Assembly (NCBI GenBank): GCA_958439205.1
Contig: OY288189.1
Span: 2,867,001 to 2,931,000, forward strand
Length of the DNA stretch: 64,000 nt
Origin: an uncultured Allorhizobium sp.
GTDB lineage: Bacteria > Pseudomonadota > Alphaproteobacteria > Rhizobiales > Rhizobiaceae
Direction: 5' to 3'
Shown: positions 31,193 to 43,165 of the stretch, piece after piece
How positions within the stretch are numbered: the stretch's first letter is position 1
Layout of the letters: each line of letters begins with the position of its first letter
The notes under the pieces: model-generated
Seen by the model: only the letters and a program-made list of their open reading frames with translations
Databases searched by the model: none
Told to the model about the DNA's origin: nothing
Made by a program: the position numbers and the translations under genes

Positions 31193-33082
31193 ATGCTCGT
31201 CATTCTGCGAAAAGCTTCCCAAACCATCTTTGCCAAGATCTTGCTTCTGTTGCTCGTCGTCTCCTTCGGCGTGTGGGGCGTTTCGGCATCTCTGTTCAGC
31301 AACACGTCGGACACCGTTGTTGCCGTGGGTGATCAGACTGTGTCGTCCAGTGACTTTGCCTTCGCCTATCAGCGGCAGGTCTCGGATATGAGCAGCCGGT
31401 TTGGGATGCAGCTCACCACCGAGCAGGCCCGAGCCTTCGGCATCGAGTCCCAGGTGTTTTCGCAGCTTGCAGCGGGTGCCGCCCTCGACCAGCTTGCCTC
31501 GGATATGAATCTCGGCCTGTCACAGGATCGCCTTGCCCAGCTCATCGCCGATGATCCGGCGTTCAAGAATGCAGCCGGAAGCTTCGACCGCGCGCTGTTC
31601 TCGTCGCGTCTTCGCAATGCGGGGCTGAGAGAAGACGACTACATCCAGGAACGCTCGCGTGTCGCGATCCGCAGCCAGATTGTCGATGCCACCGCAGACG
31701 GCTTCGTTGCGCCGAAGGTGCTTGTCGATGCGCTGAAGGCCTATCGCTATGAAAACCGCGACATCAACTACCTGCTGCTGACCAACGCCAATATCGAACC
31801 GGTCAAGGCGCCTGACGATGCAACGCTTGCCGCCTGGTTCGAGACGACCAAGTCGGGCTACCGCGCGCCGGAATATCGCAGCTTCAACTATGTTAAGCTT
31901 GAGCCGGCTGACATCGCCGACACGGCATCGATCACAGACGAGCAGATCCGCGAAGACTATGAGCGCCGCAAGGCGACCTACGAGATCGCCGGCACGCGCA
32001 CGATCGAGCAGCTTTCCTTCGAGAACCGTGAAATGGCCGAGGCCGCACTGCAGGAACTGCAGAACGGCACCAGCTTCGACCAGCTGGTCACCGATCAGGG
32101 CAAGACCGCCGGCGACGTGCTGCTCGGCGACTTTACCCGTGACCGCCTTCCCGATCCGGCTCTCGCCGACGCGGCCTTCGCCGTCACGGCCGAAGGCGGC
32201 ACCACCGCAGTGGTCGACGGAGCGCTCGGTCCGGTCATCCTGCGCATCACCAATATCAAGGAAGGTCGCACCCAGAGCCTCGACGAGGTCCGGGAAGAAA
32301 TCCGCGCGGCGCTCGCCGAATCTGCCGCGATCGCCGACATCACGACCGTGCATGACCAGTTCGAAGACCTGCGTGCAGGCGGCTCGACGCTGAAGGAAGC
32401 GGCGGAGCAGTTGAAGCTCCAGTCCTCGTCCGTCACGGATATCGATCGCCGTGGCCTTGATAGCCGCGAGACGGAAGTTGCCGGCATTCCGGAACGTGAC
32501 AAGCTGATGACCGAAGTGTTCCGCACCGATGTCGGCGTCGAAGCACTGCCGGTCAATCTGGGCAGCAACGGCTTCATCTGGTTCGAAGTCACCGACATCA
32601 AGGCCGAGCGTGATCGCGAGTTGGCCGAAGTCCGCGAAAAGGCCGTGACCGACTGGACGGCGGAGCAGCAGCGCATTGCGCTCGGCGCCAAGGCCGAGAG
32701 CCTGCGCAAGCGCATCGCTGACGGAGGCAAGCTGGAAGAGATTGCCACCGAACTTGGGCTTGTGGTTGAAAGCAAGGCCGGCATCACCCGCCGCAGCGAT
32801 GATGCCGTTCTCGGCACGACAGCGATCACTTCCGCTTTCTCCGGCCCGCAGGGCACGGTGGCGACGGCTTCCGGTGCCGACCCGTCCACGCAGATCCTCC
32901 TGACGGTCACTGCCGTTCGCGATCAGCCGACCGGTGGCGTGCCGCTCAACGAAGACGAGCAGATCGCACAGGTCGCAAATGCGGCCGGTGACGACATCCT
33001 CGATCAGATGGTCGGCCAGTTGCAGTCGGAATATGGCGTGACGATCAATCAGGCGCTGGCCCAGCAGGCCATCGTCCGGTAA
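31193..33082 (+). CDS. PpiD-like peptidyl-prolyl isomerase / SurA N-terminal protein
   Basis: A 629-residue periplasmic folding factor anchored by one N-terminal transmembrane helix (about 14-34, [20 protein letters not shown]), with a SurA_N-type chaperone domain (about 35-190) and a central parvulin-like domain (about 240-360) followed by a second substrate-binding region. This is the PpiD architecture: inner-membrane anchored, helping newly exported proteins fold. It starts the row ppiD-trpD-trpC-moaC-moeA with 26 bases to trpD, so it is probably transcribed with them. Confidence 0.88.
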   Translation: MLVILRKASQTIFAKILLLLLVVSFGVWGVSASLFSNTSDTVVAVGDQTVSSSDFAFAYQRQVSDMSSRFGMQLTTEQARAFGIESQVFSQLAAGAALDQLASDMNLGLSQDRLAQLIADDPAFKNAAGSFDRALFSSRLRNAGLREDDYIQERSRVAIRSQIVDATADGFVAPKVLVDALKAYRYENRDINYLLLTNANIEPVKAPDDATLAAWFETTKSGYRAPEYRSFNYVKLEPADIADTASITDEQIREDYERRKATYEIAGTRTIEQLSFENREMAEAALQELQNGTSFDQLVTDQGKTAGDVLLGDFTRDRLPDPALADAAFAVTAEGGTTAVVDGALGPVILRITNIKEGRTQSLDEVREEIRAALAESAAIADITTVHDQFEDLRAGGSTLKEAAEQLKLQSSSVTDIDRRGLDSRETEVAGIPERDKLMTEVFRTDVGVEALPVNLGSNGFIWFEVTDIKAERDRELAEVREKAVTDWTAEQQRIALGAKAESLRKRIADGGKLEEIATELGLVVESKAGITRRSDDAVLGTTAITSAFSGPQGTVATASGADPSTQILLTVTAVRDQPTGGVPLNEDEQIAQVANAAGDDILDQMVGQLQSEYGVTINQALAQQAIVR

Positions 33083-33108
33083 GCGCCAGCCAGCGGGGGA
33101 GCTGCAGA

Positions 33109-34131
33109 ATGTCCGGGTTGAAACCCTTCATCGCCAAGATCGCCACGCGCCAGCCGCTCACGCGGCAGGAGGCGAGCGACGCTTTCGAGATCCTGATGTC
33201 GGGCGAAGCCAGCATGGCGCAGGTCGGCGGCTTCCTCATGGCCTTGCGCGTGCGCGGAGAAACTGTCGACGAGATCGCGGGCGCGGTCTCGATCATGCGG
33301 CAGAAGATGGTGCCGGTGGACGCGCCTGCCGATGCCATCGACATCGTCGGAACCGGCGGCGACGGCACCAACACCTATAACATCTCGACGCTTGCCGCGA
33401 TCATCGTGGCGGGTGCCGGCGTTCCCGTCGCCAAACACGGCAACCGCGCGCTGAGCTCGAAATCGGGCACCGCCGATGCGCTCTCGCAACTCGGCGTGAA
33501 GCTCGATATCGAGCCGGACCTCATCGGTCGCTGCATCCGCGAGGCCGGTATCGGCTTCATGTTTGCGCAGTTGCATCATCCGGCCATGCGCCATGTCGGC
33601 CCTGCCCGCGTCGAGCTCGGCGCCCGCACGATCTTCAACATTGTCGGACCGCTATCGAGCCCTGCCCGGGTCAAGAAGCAACTGTTCGGCGTCTATTCAC
33701 CCGAATGGCTGGTGCCGGGAGCGGAAGCCCTGCGAGACCTCGGCCTGACCAGCGCCTGGGTTGTCCATGGCAGCGGTCTGGACGAGATCACGACGACCGG
33801 TCCGTCTCTGGTTGCCGCTCTGAAGGACGGCGAAATCACCACCTTCGAGCTCACGCCTGCCGATTTCGGCGTTGAAACAGTCACGCTTGACGCCATCCGT
33901 GGCGGTGACGGCGCGGTGAATGCGGCAGCGCTGCTCGATGTACTCGGCGGCGCGAAGACGCCATATCGCGACGTGGCGCTCTGCAATGCTGCTGCCTCGC
34001 TGATCGTCGCTGGCAAGGCGAAGGATGTGACCGAGGGCATGCATCTAGCCAGCCAATCGCTGGACGGCGGTGGCGCTGCGCGAGCGCTCGAAACGCTGAT
34101 TGCCATTTCCAATTCCGCCACTCAGGGCTAA
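33109..34131 (+). CDS. trpD: Anthranilate phosphoribosyltransferase
   Basis: Second step of tryptophan synthesis: transfers phosphoribosyl from PRPP to anthranilate. The 340-residue protein has the PRPP-binding [14 protein letters not shown] loop near residue 80, the conserved [17 protein letters not shown], and the anthranilate-binding [12 protein letters not shown]. It lies between the PpiD-like gene and trpC, with only 10 bases to trpC. GGGGGAGC precedes the ATG. No attenuator-type leader is visible directly upstream. Confidence 0.97.
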   Translation: MSGLKPFIAKIATRQPLTRQEASDAFEILMSGEASMAQVGGFLMALRVRGETVDEIAGAVSIMRQKMVPVDAPADAIDIVGTGGDGTNTYNISTLAAIIVAGAGVPVAKHGNRALSSKSGTADALSQLGVKLDIEPDLIGRCIREAGIGFMFAQLHHPAMRHVGPARVELGARTIFNIVGPLSSPARVKKQLFGVYSPEWLVPGAEALRDLGLTSAWVVHGSGLDEITTTGPSLVAALKDGEITTFELTPADFGVETVTLDAIRGGDGAVNAAALLDVLGGAKTPYRDVALCNAAASLIVAGKAKDVTEGMHLASQSLDGGGAARALETLIAISNSATQG

Positions 34132-34141
34132 GCTTGCGACC

Positions 34142-34957
34142 ATGACCGATATCCTGAAGCGTATAGAGACCTACAAGCGGGAAGAAATCGCGGCAGCGAA
34201 AGCCGCAGTTTCGCTTTCGGAGCTCAAGGACCGGATTGCCGGTGAGGAAGCGCCACGCGGTTTCCACCGCGCGCTGGTGCGCGCCCGCGACGAGGGCCGC
34301 TTCGGGCTGATCGCCGAGATCAAGAAGGCGAGCCCTTCGAAGGGCCTTATCCGTCCAGATTTTGATCCGCCGTCGCTCGCGGCTGCTTACGAAGCCGGGG
34401 GCGCCGCCTGCCTCTCCGTGCTGACCGACACGCCGAGCTTCCAGGGCGCACCGGAATTCCTGACGGCGTCCCGCAAGGCCTGCGCCCTGCCGGCACTGCG
34501 CAAGGACTTCATGTTCGACGCCTATCAGGTTTACGAAGCCCGCGCCTGGGGTGGCGACTGCATCCTGCTGATCATGGCATCGCTCTCGGACGGAGAAGCG
34601 GCTGAACTCGAAGCTATCGCCTTTGAGCTGGGAATGGACGTGCTCGTCGAGGTGCATGATGCCGAAGAGATGGAACGGGCGTTGAAGCTTAGGTCACCGC
34701 TCGTCGGGATCAACAACCGCAATCTGCGTACCTTCGAGGTCTGCCTCACGGTCAGCGAAGAACTCGCTTCCATGGTTCCGGCCGATCGGCTGCTGGTCGG
34801 TGAAAGTGGAATCTTCACCTACGAAGATTGTCAGCGGCTGGAGAAATCCGGCATCTCCACCTTCCTCGTCGGCGAGAGCCTGATGCGCAAGGACGACGTC
34901 GCCTCTGCCACCCGCACACTTCTGACCGGCAAGACCGGCGCTCTGGCGGCCGAATGA
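34142..34957 (+). CDS. trpC: Indole-3-glycerol phosphate synthase
   Basis: Fourth step of tryptophan synthesis, ring closure to indole-3-glycerol phosphate. The 271-residue TIM barrel shows the catalytic [15 protein letters not shown], the [16 protein letters not shown] strand, [13 protein letters not shown] and LLVGESGI. It is a single-function TrpC, not fused to TrpF. The start [16 protein letters not shown] is the family start. It overlaps moaC as ATGA, which couples tryptophan and molybdopterin genes, a familiar order in rhizobia. Confidence 0.97.
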   Translation: MTDILKRIETYKREEIAAAKAAVSLSELKDRIAGEEAPRGFHRALVRARDEGRFGLIAEIKKASPSKGLIRPDFDPPSLAAAYEAGGAACLSVLTDTPSFQGAPEFLTASRKACALPALRKDFMFDAYQVYEARAWGGDCILLIMASLSDGEAAELEAIAFELGMDVLVEVHDAEEMERALKLRSPLVGINNRNLRTFEVCLTVSEELASMVPADRLLVGESGIFTYEDCQRLEKSGISTFLVGESLMRKDDVASATRTLLTGKTGALAAE

Positions 34958-35451
34958 CAGCCGGGTCCGGCGGACTGACTCATATCGGCGCCTCCGGCGA
35001 GGCGCATATGGTGGATGTCTCGGCCAAGGATGACACGGTCCGCGTTGCGGTTGCCGAAGGCTTTGTGCGGATGAACCCCGCGACACTTGCGACTGTTATC
35101 GCCGGAAATGCCAAGAAGGGCGACGTGATCGGCACGGCTCGGATCGCCGGCATCATGGCCGCCAAGCAGACCAGCAATCTCATTCCCCTTTGCCATCCGC
35201 TGATGCTGTCGAAGGTTACCGTCGACATCACGGACGATGCTGATCTCCCGGGTCTTCGGGTCGAAGCGACCGTGAAGCTGACCGGCAAGACCGGCGTCGA
35301 GATGGAGGCGCTGACGGCCGTTTCCGTGACCTGCCTTACGATCTACGACATGGCGAAAGCTGTCGACAAGACGATGGAGATTGGCGGCATTCGCGTGATG
35401 GAAAAGAGTGGCGGCAAGTCAGGCGATTTCCGCCATCCGGAGCGCGGCTGA
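34954..35451 (+). CDS. moaC: Cyclic pyranopterin monophosphate synthase MoaC
   Basis: Makes cyclic pyranopterin monophosphate from the MoaA product in molybdenum cofactor synthesis. The 165-residue protein has [18 protein letters not shown], the active-site [10 protein letters not shown] and the [13 protein letters not shown] segment with conserved Lys and Glu-Met-Glu. Overlaps trpC by four bases and moeA by one, so it is translationally coupled on both sides. MoaA is not in the window. Confidence 0.97.
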   Translation: MTAGSGGLTHIGASGEAHMVDVSAKDDTVRVAVAEGFVRMNPATLATVIAGNAKKGDVIGTARIAGIMAAKQTSNLIPLCHPLMLSKVTVDITDDADLPGLRVEATVKLTGKTGVEMEALTAVSVTCLTIYDMAKAVDKTMEIGGIRVMEKSGGKSGDFRHPERG

Positions 35452-36665
35452 TGTCGCTGCTGCCGGTCGAGGACGCACTGGCGCGGCTTCTGGCCGCTGC
35501 CCGCCCGATTGGCGACACAGAAGAGCTATCCCTTCATGAGGCCAACGGGCGCATGCTTGCGGCCGATCTGACCGCTCGTCTCACCCAGCCGCCCTTTAAT
35601 GCGTCGGCCATGGACGGCTATGCGCTGCGGGCTGAGGATGCGGCCGAGATTGGATCAGTGCTCACCGTCATCGGCGAATCGGCAGCCGGGCATGGATTTT
35701 CGGGGTCGGTCAGCGCAGGCCAGGCTGTGCGCATCTTTACCGGAGCGCCCGTGCCCGATGGCGCCGACAGCATCCTCCTGCAGGAAGATGCCGAGAAACT
35801 CGATGACGGGCATGTCCGCACCCAGTTTGTGGTCACCCATGGCCGTCATATTCGCCCGCGAGGCCAGGATTTTGCCGAGGGCGATGTGGCCCTTTCGGCC
35901 GGGCTCCGCCTCGACTTTACCCATCTGACGCTGGCTGCGGCCATGAACCACGCGACAGTGCCCGTTTATCGCCGCCCCAGGATCGCGATCCTTGCCACCG
36001 GTGACGAACTGGTCACGCCCGGAGGCAAGCTTGGCCCTAGCCAGATCATAGGCTCGAATACCTTCGGCATCGCCGCACTTGCCCGTGACAATGGCGCTGA
36101 CGTGATCGATCTCGGCATCGTGCCAGACAATCGCGACCTGTTGCGGCAAGCGGTGGAGCGGTCGCGCGTGCTCGGTGTCGACGTGCTTGTCACCCTCGGT
36201 GGCGCCTCCGTTGGCGACCACGACCTTGTCCAGTCGACGCTGGTCGCGGCCGGGATGGAACTCGATTTCTGGCGGATCGCCATGCGTCCGGGCAAACCCC
36301 TGATGGTTGGCCGGCTTGGCGACATGCAGGTGCTTGGTCTTCCCGGCAATCCGGTTTCAAGCCTGGTCTGCGGGCTTCTGTTCCTCGAACCGCTTCTTTG
36401 TCACCTCGGACATCGTAACACGCCACGACGCATGGCCACGGCGAGGCTGCGCGCCGCCCTGCCCGCCAATGACAAGCGCCAGGACTATGTTCGTGCGCGA
36501 CTTGTTGAAACGAGCGATGACCTGCCTTTGGTCGAGAGTTTCGGCAAGCAGGATTCCTCGATGATGCGGATCTTTTCGCAGTCAGACTGCCTGATCGTGC
36601 GTCCGCCCAATGCGCCCGCAGTCGAAGCGGGTGACACCGTGCCAGTCCTCTTGCTGCGTCCATAA
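35451..36665 (+). CDS. moeA: Molybdopterin molybdenumtransferase MoeA
   Basis: Inserts molybdenum into adenylylated molybdopterin. The 404 residues have the N-terminal NASAMDGYAL motif, the MoCF-binding domain with RIAILATGDELVTPG, IIGSNTFG and TLGGASVGDHDLV, and the C-terminal MoeA domain (GLPGNPVSS). Starts within the moaC stop (TGATG). Last gene of the plus-strand run that begins at the PpiD-like gene; pyrG faces it on the other strand with a hairpin between. Confidence 0.96.
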   Translation: MSLLPVEDALARLLAAARPIGDTEELSLHEANGRMLAADLTARLTQPPFNASAMDGYALRAEDAAEIGSVLTVIGESAAGHGFSGSVSAGQAVRIFTGAPVPDGADSILLQEDAEKLDDGHVRTQFVVTHGRHIRPRGQDFAEGDVALSAGLRLDFTHLTLAAAMNHATVPVYRRPRIAILATGDELVTPGGKLGPSQIIGSNTFGIAALARDNGADVIDLGIVPDNRDLLRQAVERSRVLGVDVLVTLGGASVGDHDLVQSTLVAAGMELDFWRIAMRPGKPLMVGRLGDMQVLGLPGNPVSSLVCGLLFLEPLLCHLGHRNTPRRMATARLRAALPANDKRQDYVRARLVETSDDLPLVESFGKQDSSMMRIFSQSDCLIVRPPNAPAVEAGDTVPVLLLRP

Positions 36666-36706
36666 CGACGAGTCCGATCTACTCCGAGCAATATCCAAGA
36701 ACCAGA

Positions 36707-36729
36707 AGACCCGGCACATGGCCGGGTCT
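36707..36729 (-). terminator. Hairpin between moeA and pyrG, possible terminator
   Basis: AGACCCGGC and GCCGGGTCT form a perfect 9-bp stem with a five-base loop between the convergent ends of moeA and pyrG. On the minus strand it is followed by a pyrimidine-rich but not pure T stretch (TCTGGTTCTTGG), so it may end pyrG; the plus strand has no T-run. Confidence 0.5.
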
Positions 36730-36754
36730 CTGAAGGTCAGTCTGCGGATCGTCC

Positions 36755-38467
<1,713 letters not shown>

Positions 38468-38482
38468 TCAGACAAAAGAAAA

Positions 38483-38506
38483 CCGGCGGACCCTTGAGCC
38501 CGCCGG
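38483..38506 (-). terminator. Intrinsic terminator of secG
   Basis: CCGGCGG and CCGCCGG form a stem of at least 7 bp; on the minus strand TTTTCTTTTG follows directly. It lies 20 bases after the secG stop and separates secG from pyrG. Confidence 0.8.
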
Positions 38507-38526
38507 AGTGATGGATGTCGTTCCGA

Positions 38527-38937
38527 TCAGTTGTTCGGAACGGCGTTGGGGTCTGCTGCCGGGGCCGGCGTTGCCGGAGCCGCAGGCGTAGACGCTGCAG
38601 GCGCCGTCGTCGACGGCTGAGCCGGAGCTGCGCCCGGAAGCTGGTCGAGAACGCTGCCGCCGCCCTGGGTCGTGCCGTTGCCGGCCGGAATACGATCCAG
38701 AATGTCTGTCGGGCGGGATTCGTAACGGGCAAGGATGCCAAGCGCCAGCGAGATGACGAAGAAGAGTGTCGCCAGGATCGCCGTCGTGCGGGTCAGGGCA
38801 TTGGCCGTGCCACGCGCAGACATGAAGCCCGATCCGCCGCCGATGCCCAGACCGCCGCCTTCCGACCGCTGGATGAGAACGACGCCGATCAGTGCGACGA
38901 CGACCATGAGGTAAATTACGAGCAATACGGTCTGCAT
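38527..38937 (-). CDS. secG: Preprotein translocase subunit SecG
   Basis: Small inner-membrane subunit of the SecYEG channel. The 136 residues have two transmembrane helices (about 2-22 and 53-73) flanking the conserved ALIGVVLIQRSEGGGLGIGGG cytoplasmic loop, and an Ala/Pro-rich C-terminal tail (about 100-134) that is longer than in E. coli but usual in rhizobia. It follows tpiA on the minus strand by 108 bases, the standard tpiA-secG order. Confidence 0.94.
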   Translation of the reverse strand: MQTVLLVIYLMVVVALIGVVLIQRSEGGGLGIGGGSGFMSARGTANALTRTTAILATLFFVISLALGILARYESRPTDILDRIPAGNGTTQGGGSVLDQLPGAAPAQPSTTAPAASTPAAPATPAPAADPNAVPNN

Positions 38938-39045
38938 GGAATGTCCATCCTGCCCAACAGGGGCAAAATCAATGAGGTTGGCGGCTCTTTACATGAGAGG
39001 AACGGGCAATGAAACCCCCTCTCCCGCATTTCAGGGCTTTGCCCT

Positions 39046-39816
39046 TCAGGCGGTGAGTTCCTCGTAGACCCGGTATATGGCGAGGAAATCCGCAGCCTTC
39101 AAGCTTGCGCCGCCTATCAGGGCACCGTCGACGTTCTCGACGGCCATGAGTTCCCGGGCGTTCGAGGGCTTGACCGATCCGCCATAGAGAATGCGCATCT
39201 TCTTGCCTTCGGCGCCGAAGCGCTTGACGAGTTCGGATCGCAGAAAGGCATGGGCTTCAGCAACATCGGCCGTGGTCGGGGTCAAGCCGGTGCCAATCGC
39301 CCAGACCGGTTCATAGGCGATGACCGTGCGCTCGGACTTTGCACCATCCGGAACCGAGCCGGCGAGCTGACGCTTGAGGATATCGAGGGTCTGACCAGAC
39401 TTCCGCTCGTCCGCGGTCTCACCAATGCAGATGACGGCCGTCAGGTCGGCGGCATAGGCAGCTTCTGCCTTGGCGCGCACCAGATGGTCGGTTTCAGCGT
39501 GATCGGTGCGGCGCTCGGAATGGCCGACGATCACATGCGTGCCGAAGCAATCCGCAATCATCTCGGCAGACAGGTCGCCGGTGTGGGCGCCCGAAGCGTT
39601 CTGGTGGCAATCCTGGGCACCGATCTCGAGAGCGCTGTCAGTGCAAAGCGCGGTTGCGACATAGAGGAGGGTCGCCGGCGGGCAGATCAGGCTATCCACC
39701 TTTTCCGCGAGCGGTCCCTGCACACCTTCAGCGATGGCCTTGATCTGATCGAGCGAAGCTCGTGTGCCGTTCATTTTCCAATTGCCCGCAACGAGCGGAC
39801 GAACTTCCGGTGTCAT
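39046..39816 (-). CDS. tpiA: Triosephosphate isomerase
   Basis: Interconverts dihydroxyacetone phosphate and glyceraldehyde 3-phosphate. The 256-residue barrel has the substrate lysine in AGNWKMNG, the catalytic histidine in VGHSERR, the catalytic glutamate in [11 protein letters not shown], and the phosphate-binding YGGSVKPSN loop. A near-perfect inverted repeat lies 14 bases upstream of the start. Precedes secG on the minus strand. Confidence 0.98.
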   Translation of the reverse strand: MTPEVRPLVAGNWKMNGTRASLDQIKAIAEGVQGPLAEKVDSLICPPATLLYVATALCTDSALEIGAQDCHQNASGAHTGDLSAEMIADCFGTHVIVGHSERRTDHAETDHLVRAKAEAAYAADLTAVICIGETADERKSGQTLDILKRQLAGSVPDGAKSERTVIAYEPVWAIGTGLTPTTADVAEAHAFLRSELVKRFGAEGKKMRILYGGSVKPSNARELMAVENVDGALIGGASLKAADFLAIYRVYEELTA

Positions 39817-39829
39817 GTCGCCTAAACCC

Positions 39830-39851
39830 CTATTTCGCTTCTGCGAAGTAG
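39830..39851. promoter_or_regulatory. Inverted repeat just upstream of tpiA
   Basis: CTATTTCGC and GCGAAGTAG pair at 8 of 9 positions around the loop TTCT, 14 bases upstream of the tpiA ATG. In the mRNA it would be a hairpin beside the ribosome site; on DNA it could be an operator. Nothing identifies a regulator. Confidence 0.35.
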
Positions 39852-39962
39852 CAAATCTGAGCCCGGAAGGAAAGATTGCGGAGCGTGATTGGCTCGCTAA
39901 TCGGGCGACATGGTGAAAATCTGGCCGGATGGAGCCTCTAAAGGCAGCAAAGCAGGAAGACC

Positions 39963-40844
39963 TTAGCGGAGCAGCCAGTTGAGCATGGCACGCCAGTCGG
40001 ACATGCGCACCGGCGTGCCATGCGAGCCGGTTTCGAACAGGGTGAACCGGGCGGGCTGCCCCGCGGCTCTGAGCTTCTGATAGATGGCCAGCTGATCGTT
40101 GGCCGCATAGACGCTGTCGCGGCTGCCATGGGTGAACCAGATCGGAAGCCTGGCTTGCGCGGCGGCACTCTTCGGCAAGGCGGGATCCGGGGCACCGCCG
40201 AGGATCGCCATGCCCGACAGTTTCGCCACCGTCTGCGCGTCGCGCGAGATGCCCCAGCAGATGAAGCTGCCCATGGAGGCGCAGGCGAGGACCACGGGCT
40301 TGCCGCCGGATTGCGCCGATGCGTAGTCGATCAAAGCGGCAATGTCAGCGACGCCCTTTTCGTCAAAGCTCCTAACCGAGGGGGCGTAATAGGTGCCGCC
40401 ATTTTCGGCCGCCAGGTTCTTCAGGCGATTGAAATTGCCGCCGAAGCTGATGTCGTTCAACCCGAGGCGACGGTCACCGCCCCGCCCGTGGATGAAGATC
40501 ACCGTGAAAGACTGCGCCTGATCGAGACCGACCCTGCCGACATCAAGCGGTCCGGTGGAGAGTGGCAGCGTCTGGTTTTCCTGAACGCGGCGCACCTTGA
40601 GCGAGACATAGCGGTCCTTCACCCGCCGCTCGGGAATGCTGTCGCGGCCATTGATGTCGCGCATCTCGTCATAGTCGATGATCGTGAAGTCACCGCCATC
40701 CCTGGTTTCAAGCACGTTCTGTGCCGAAAACAGGTCGTCCTTGAAGGGACCTACAGCCTGCGCATGGGCACCGGCCAGAAACAGAAACGGAAAGAGAACG
40801 CAGGAAATCGCCGCAGTGCGGAAATGAGCTGTGGACATCTGCAT
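39963..40844 (-). CDS. Secreted alpha/beta hydrolase
   Basis: A 293-residue protein with a signal peptide (about 1-28, ending in LAGAHAQA) and an alpha/beta-hydrolase fold: oxyanion region FIHGRGGD, nucleophile elbow CASMGSF, and a C-terminal ETGSHGTPV histidine. The substrate is unknown; an esterase or peptidase-like role in the periplasm is likely. Two ATGs, at 40844 and 40838, are possible. It is divergent from parE; the long in-frame extension further upstream overlaps the parE start and is not coding. Confidence 0.8.
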   Translation of the reverse strand: MQMSTAHFRTAAISCVLFPFLFLAGAHAQAVGPFKDDLFSAQNVLETRDGGDFTIIDYDEMRDINGRDSIPERRVKDRYVSLKVRRVQENQTLPLSTGPLDVGRVGLDQAQSFTVIFIHGRGGDRRLGLNDISFGGNFNRLKNLAAENGGTYYAPSVRSFDEKGVADIAALIDYASAQSGGKPVVLACASMGSFICWGISRDAQTVAKLSGMAILGGAPDPALPKSAAAQARLPIWFTHGSRDSVYAANDQLAIYQKLRAAGQPARFTLFETGSHGTPVRMSDWRAMLNWLLR

Positions 40845-41061
40845 GGAAGATGGGTTTCCTCTCGGCTCACGCTTGCCTTCGCGAAATGCGCCACGCAAAG
40901 CTGGCCCGAATTCTACATGCGCCGGCTCTATGGCCCTTCGCGCCTGCCCTGCCTTTCTGGCACAATCCGACCGATTCGCAGATGCGACAGGCCTGGTGCG
41001 GCGGCTTTCTGAAGGTGCCGCAGACCCGGCATCAAACAGCAACAGAGTATCGAACGACGCC

Positions 41062-43116
41062 ATGGACGACAACGATCTCTTTTCCGGCATGCCGCTCGCC
41101 CAGAAGGTCGAGGCGGAAACCGTGACAGCGCCGACCGCTGCCCCCGCACCTGTTGCGCGGCCGGCTGCCCCTGCTTCGACTGCGGGTGCCGAGGAATATG
41201 GCGCGTCCTCCATCCGGGTCCTCGAGGGCCTCGAACCGGTGCGCATGCGTCCGGGCATGTATATCGGCGGCACGGACGAGAAGGCGCTGCATCACCTATT
41301 TGCCGAAGTCATCGACAACTCGATGGACGAAGCGGTGGCCGGCCACGCCAACTTCATCGATGTGCATCTGGACACCCAGGGCTTCCTGACGGTCACCGAC
41401 AATGGTCGCGGCATCCCGGTCGAACTGCATCCGCAGGTGCCGGGCAAGTCGACGCTCGAAGTGATTATGACCAAGCTGCATGCCGGCGGTAAGTTCGACG
41501 GCAAGGCCTATGAGACATCGGGCGGTCTGCACGGCGTCGGCGTTTCCGTCGTAAACGCGCTCTCCGATCTGCTCGAAGTCGAAGTCGCCCGCAATCGCAA
41601 GCTCTATCGCCAGACCTTTTCGCGCGGCGTGCCGCAGGGCGGGCTCGAAGAACTGGGCGAAGTGCACAACCGCCGTGGAACGCGCGTGCGCTTCCATCCT
41701 GATCCGCAGATCTTTGGCGACCATGCAAAGTTCGATCCGGGCCGGATCTTCCGTATGGCGCGGTCCAAGGCCTATCTTTTCGGCGGCGTCGAGATCCGCT
41801 GGTCCTGCGATCCCGGCATGGTGCCCGAGGGTGGCGACATTCCGGAGAAGGCGGTCTTTCATTTCCCCGGTGGCCTCAAGGACTATCTCGCCGCCACGCT
41901 CGGCAAGGAATTTACGGTCACCCGCGAAATCTTTGCCGGCAAGACCGAAAAGACCGGCGGCCATGGCGCGATGGAATGGGCTGTCACCTGGTATGGTGGC
42001 GATCCGGCGCTACATTCCTATTGCAACACCATCCCGACGCCTGAAGGCGGCACGCATGAAGCCGGTTTGCGCATTGCACTCACCAAGGGCCTGAAGAACT
42101 ATGCCGAACTGACGCAGAACAAGCGCGCCAAGGAAATCACCACCGACGATGTGATGATTTCTGCTGTCGGCATGCTGTCGGTTTTCATCCGTGAGCCTGA
42201 GTTCGTCGGACAGACCAAGGATAAGCTCGCGACCGTCGAGGCCCAGCGCCTTGTCGAAAACGTGCTGCGCGACCCCTTCGACCATTATCTCGCCGACAAT
42301 CCCAACGAAGCGGCAAAGCTGCTCGACTGGGTGATCGAGCGTGCGGAAGAGCGTCTGCGCCGTCGCAAGGAAAAGGAAGTCAACCGCAAGACCGCCGTGC
42401 GCAAGCTGCGCCTGCCGGGCAAGCTCGCCGACTGCTCGCAGAACACGGCCGAAGGCGCGGAACTCTTCATCGTCGAAGGCGACTCGGCCGGTGGCTCGGC
42501 GAAGCAGGCGCGCAATCGCTCCAACCAGGCGATCCTGCCGCTGCGCGGCAAGATCCTCAACGTCGGTTCGGCCAGCCGCGAAAAGCTGATGGCCAACCAG
42601 CAGATCGCCGATCTCATCCAGGCGCTCGGCTGCGGTACGCGAACGAAATATCGTGACGAGGATCTGCGCTATGAGCGCGTGATCGTCATGACCGATGCCG
42701 ACGTCGACGGTGCCCATATCGCATCACTGCTGATCACCTTCTTCTACCAGGAAATGCCGGAACTCATCCGCGGCAACCATCTGTATCTCGCCGTGCCGCC
42801 GCTCTACGTCATCCGCCAGGGTGCAAAGACCGTCTATGCCCGCGACGACGCCCATCGCGCCGAGCTGATGGAGACGGTGTTCAAGGGCAAGAAGGTCGAG
42901 ATCGGGCGCTTCAAAGGCCTTGGCGAAATGATGCCGGCGCAGCTCAAGGAAACGACCATGGATCCGGCGAAGCGCACGCTTCTGCGGGTCGGCATCGATG
43001 ATGTCGACTTCGAAGGCACGCGCGATGCGGTGGATGCGCTGATGGGTACCAAGCCCGAGGCGCGTTTCCGCTTCATCCAGGAACGTGCGGCCTTCGCGGA
43101 GAACCTCGACATCTGA
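41062..43116 (+). CDS. parE: DNA topoisomerase IV subunit B
   Basis: ATPase subunit of topoisomerase IV, which unlinks daughter chromosomes. The 684 residues have an extra N-terminal Ala/Pro-rich segment (about 20-48), then the GHKL ATPase (EVIDNSMDEAVAG, DNGRGIPVE, GGLHGVGVSVVNALS), transducer and TOPRIM domain (IVEGDSAGGSAKQARNR, DADVDGAHI). The ILPLRGKILNV and KARLDKI-type region and length identify ParE rather than GyrB, which is about 800 residues in rhizobia. The ATG at 41062 fits the family; longer in-frame starts overlap the divergent hydrolase gene. Confidence 0.93.
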   Translation: MDDNDLFSGMPLAQKVEAETVTAPTAAPAPVARPAAPASTAGAEEYGASSIRVLEGLEPVRMRPGMYIGGTDEKALHHLFAEVIDNSMDEAVAGHANFIDVHLDTQGFLTVTDNGRGIPVELHPQVPGKSTLEVIMTKLHAGGKFDGKAYETSGGLHGVGVSVVNALSDLLEVEVARNRKLYRQTFSRGVPQGGLEELGEVHNRRGTRVRFHPDPQIFGDHAKFDPGRIFRMARSKAYLFGGVEIRWSCDPGMVPEGGDIPEKAVFHFPGGLKDYLAATLGKEFTVTREIFAGKTEKTGGHGAMEWAVTWYGGDPALHSYCNTIPTPEGGTHEAGLRIALTKGLKNYAELTQNKRAKEITTDDVMISAVGMLSVFIREPEFVGQTKDKLATVEAQRLVENVLRDPFDHYLADNPNEAAKLLDWVIERAEERLRRRKEKEVNRKTAVRKLRLPGKLADCSQNTAEGAELFIVEGDSAGGSAKQARNRSNQAILPLRGKILNVGSASREKLMANQQIADLIQALGCGTRTKYRDEDLRYERVIVMTDADVDGAHIASLLITFFYQEMPELIRGNHLYLAVPPLYVIRQGAKTVYARDDAHRAELMETVFKGKKVEIGRFKGLGEMMPAQLKETTMDPAKRTLLRVGIDDVDFEGTRDAVDALMGTKPEARFRFIQERAAFAENLDI

Positions 43117-43165
43117 GCGTCGGGCTTCAGACGCCCGCCGCCGCCCGCTTGTTTCCCGATCCAGA

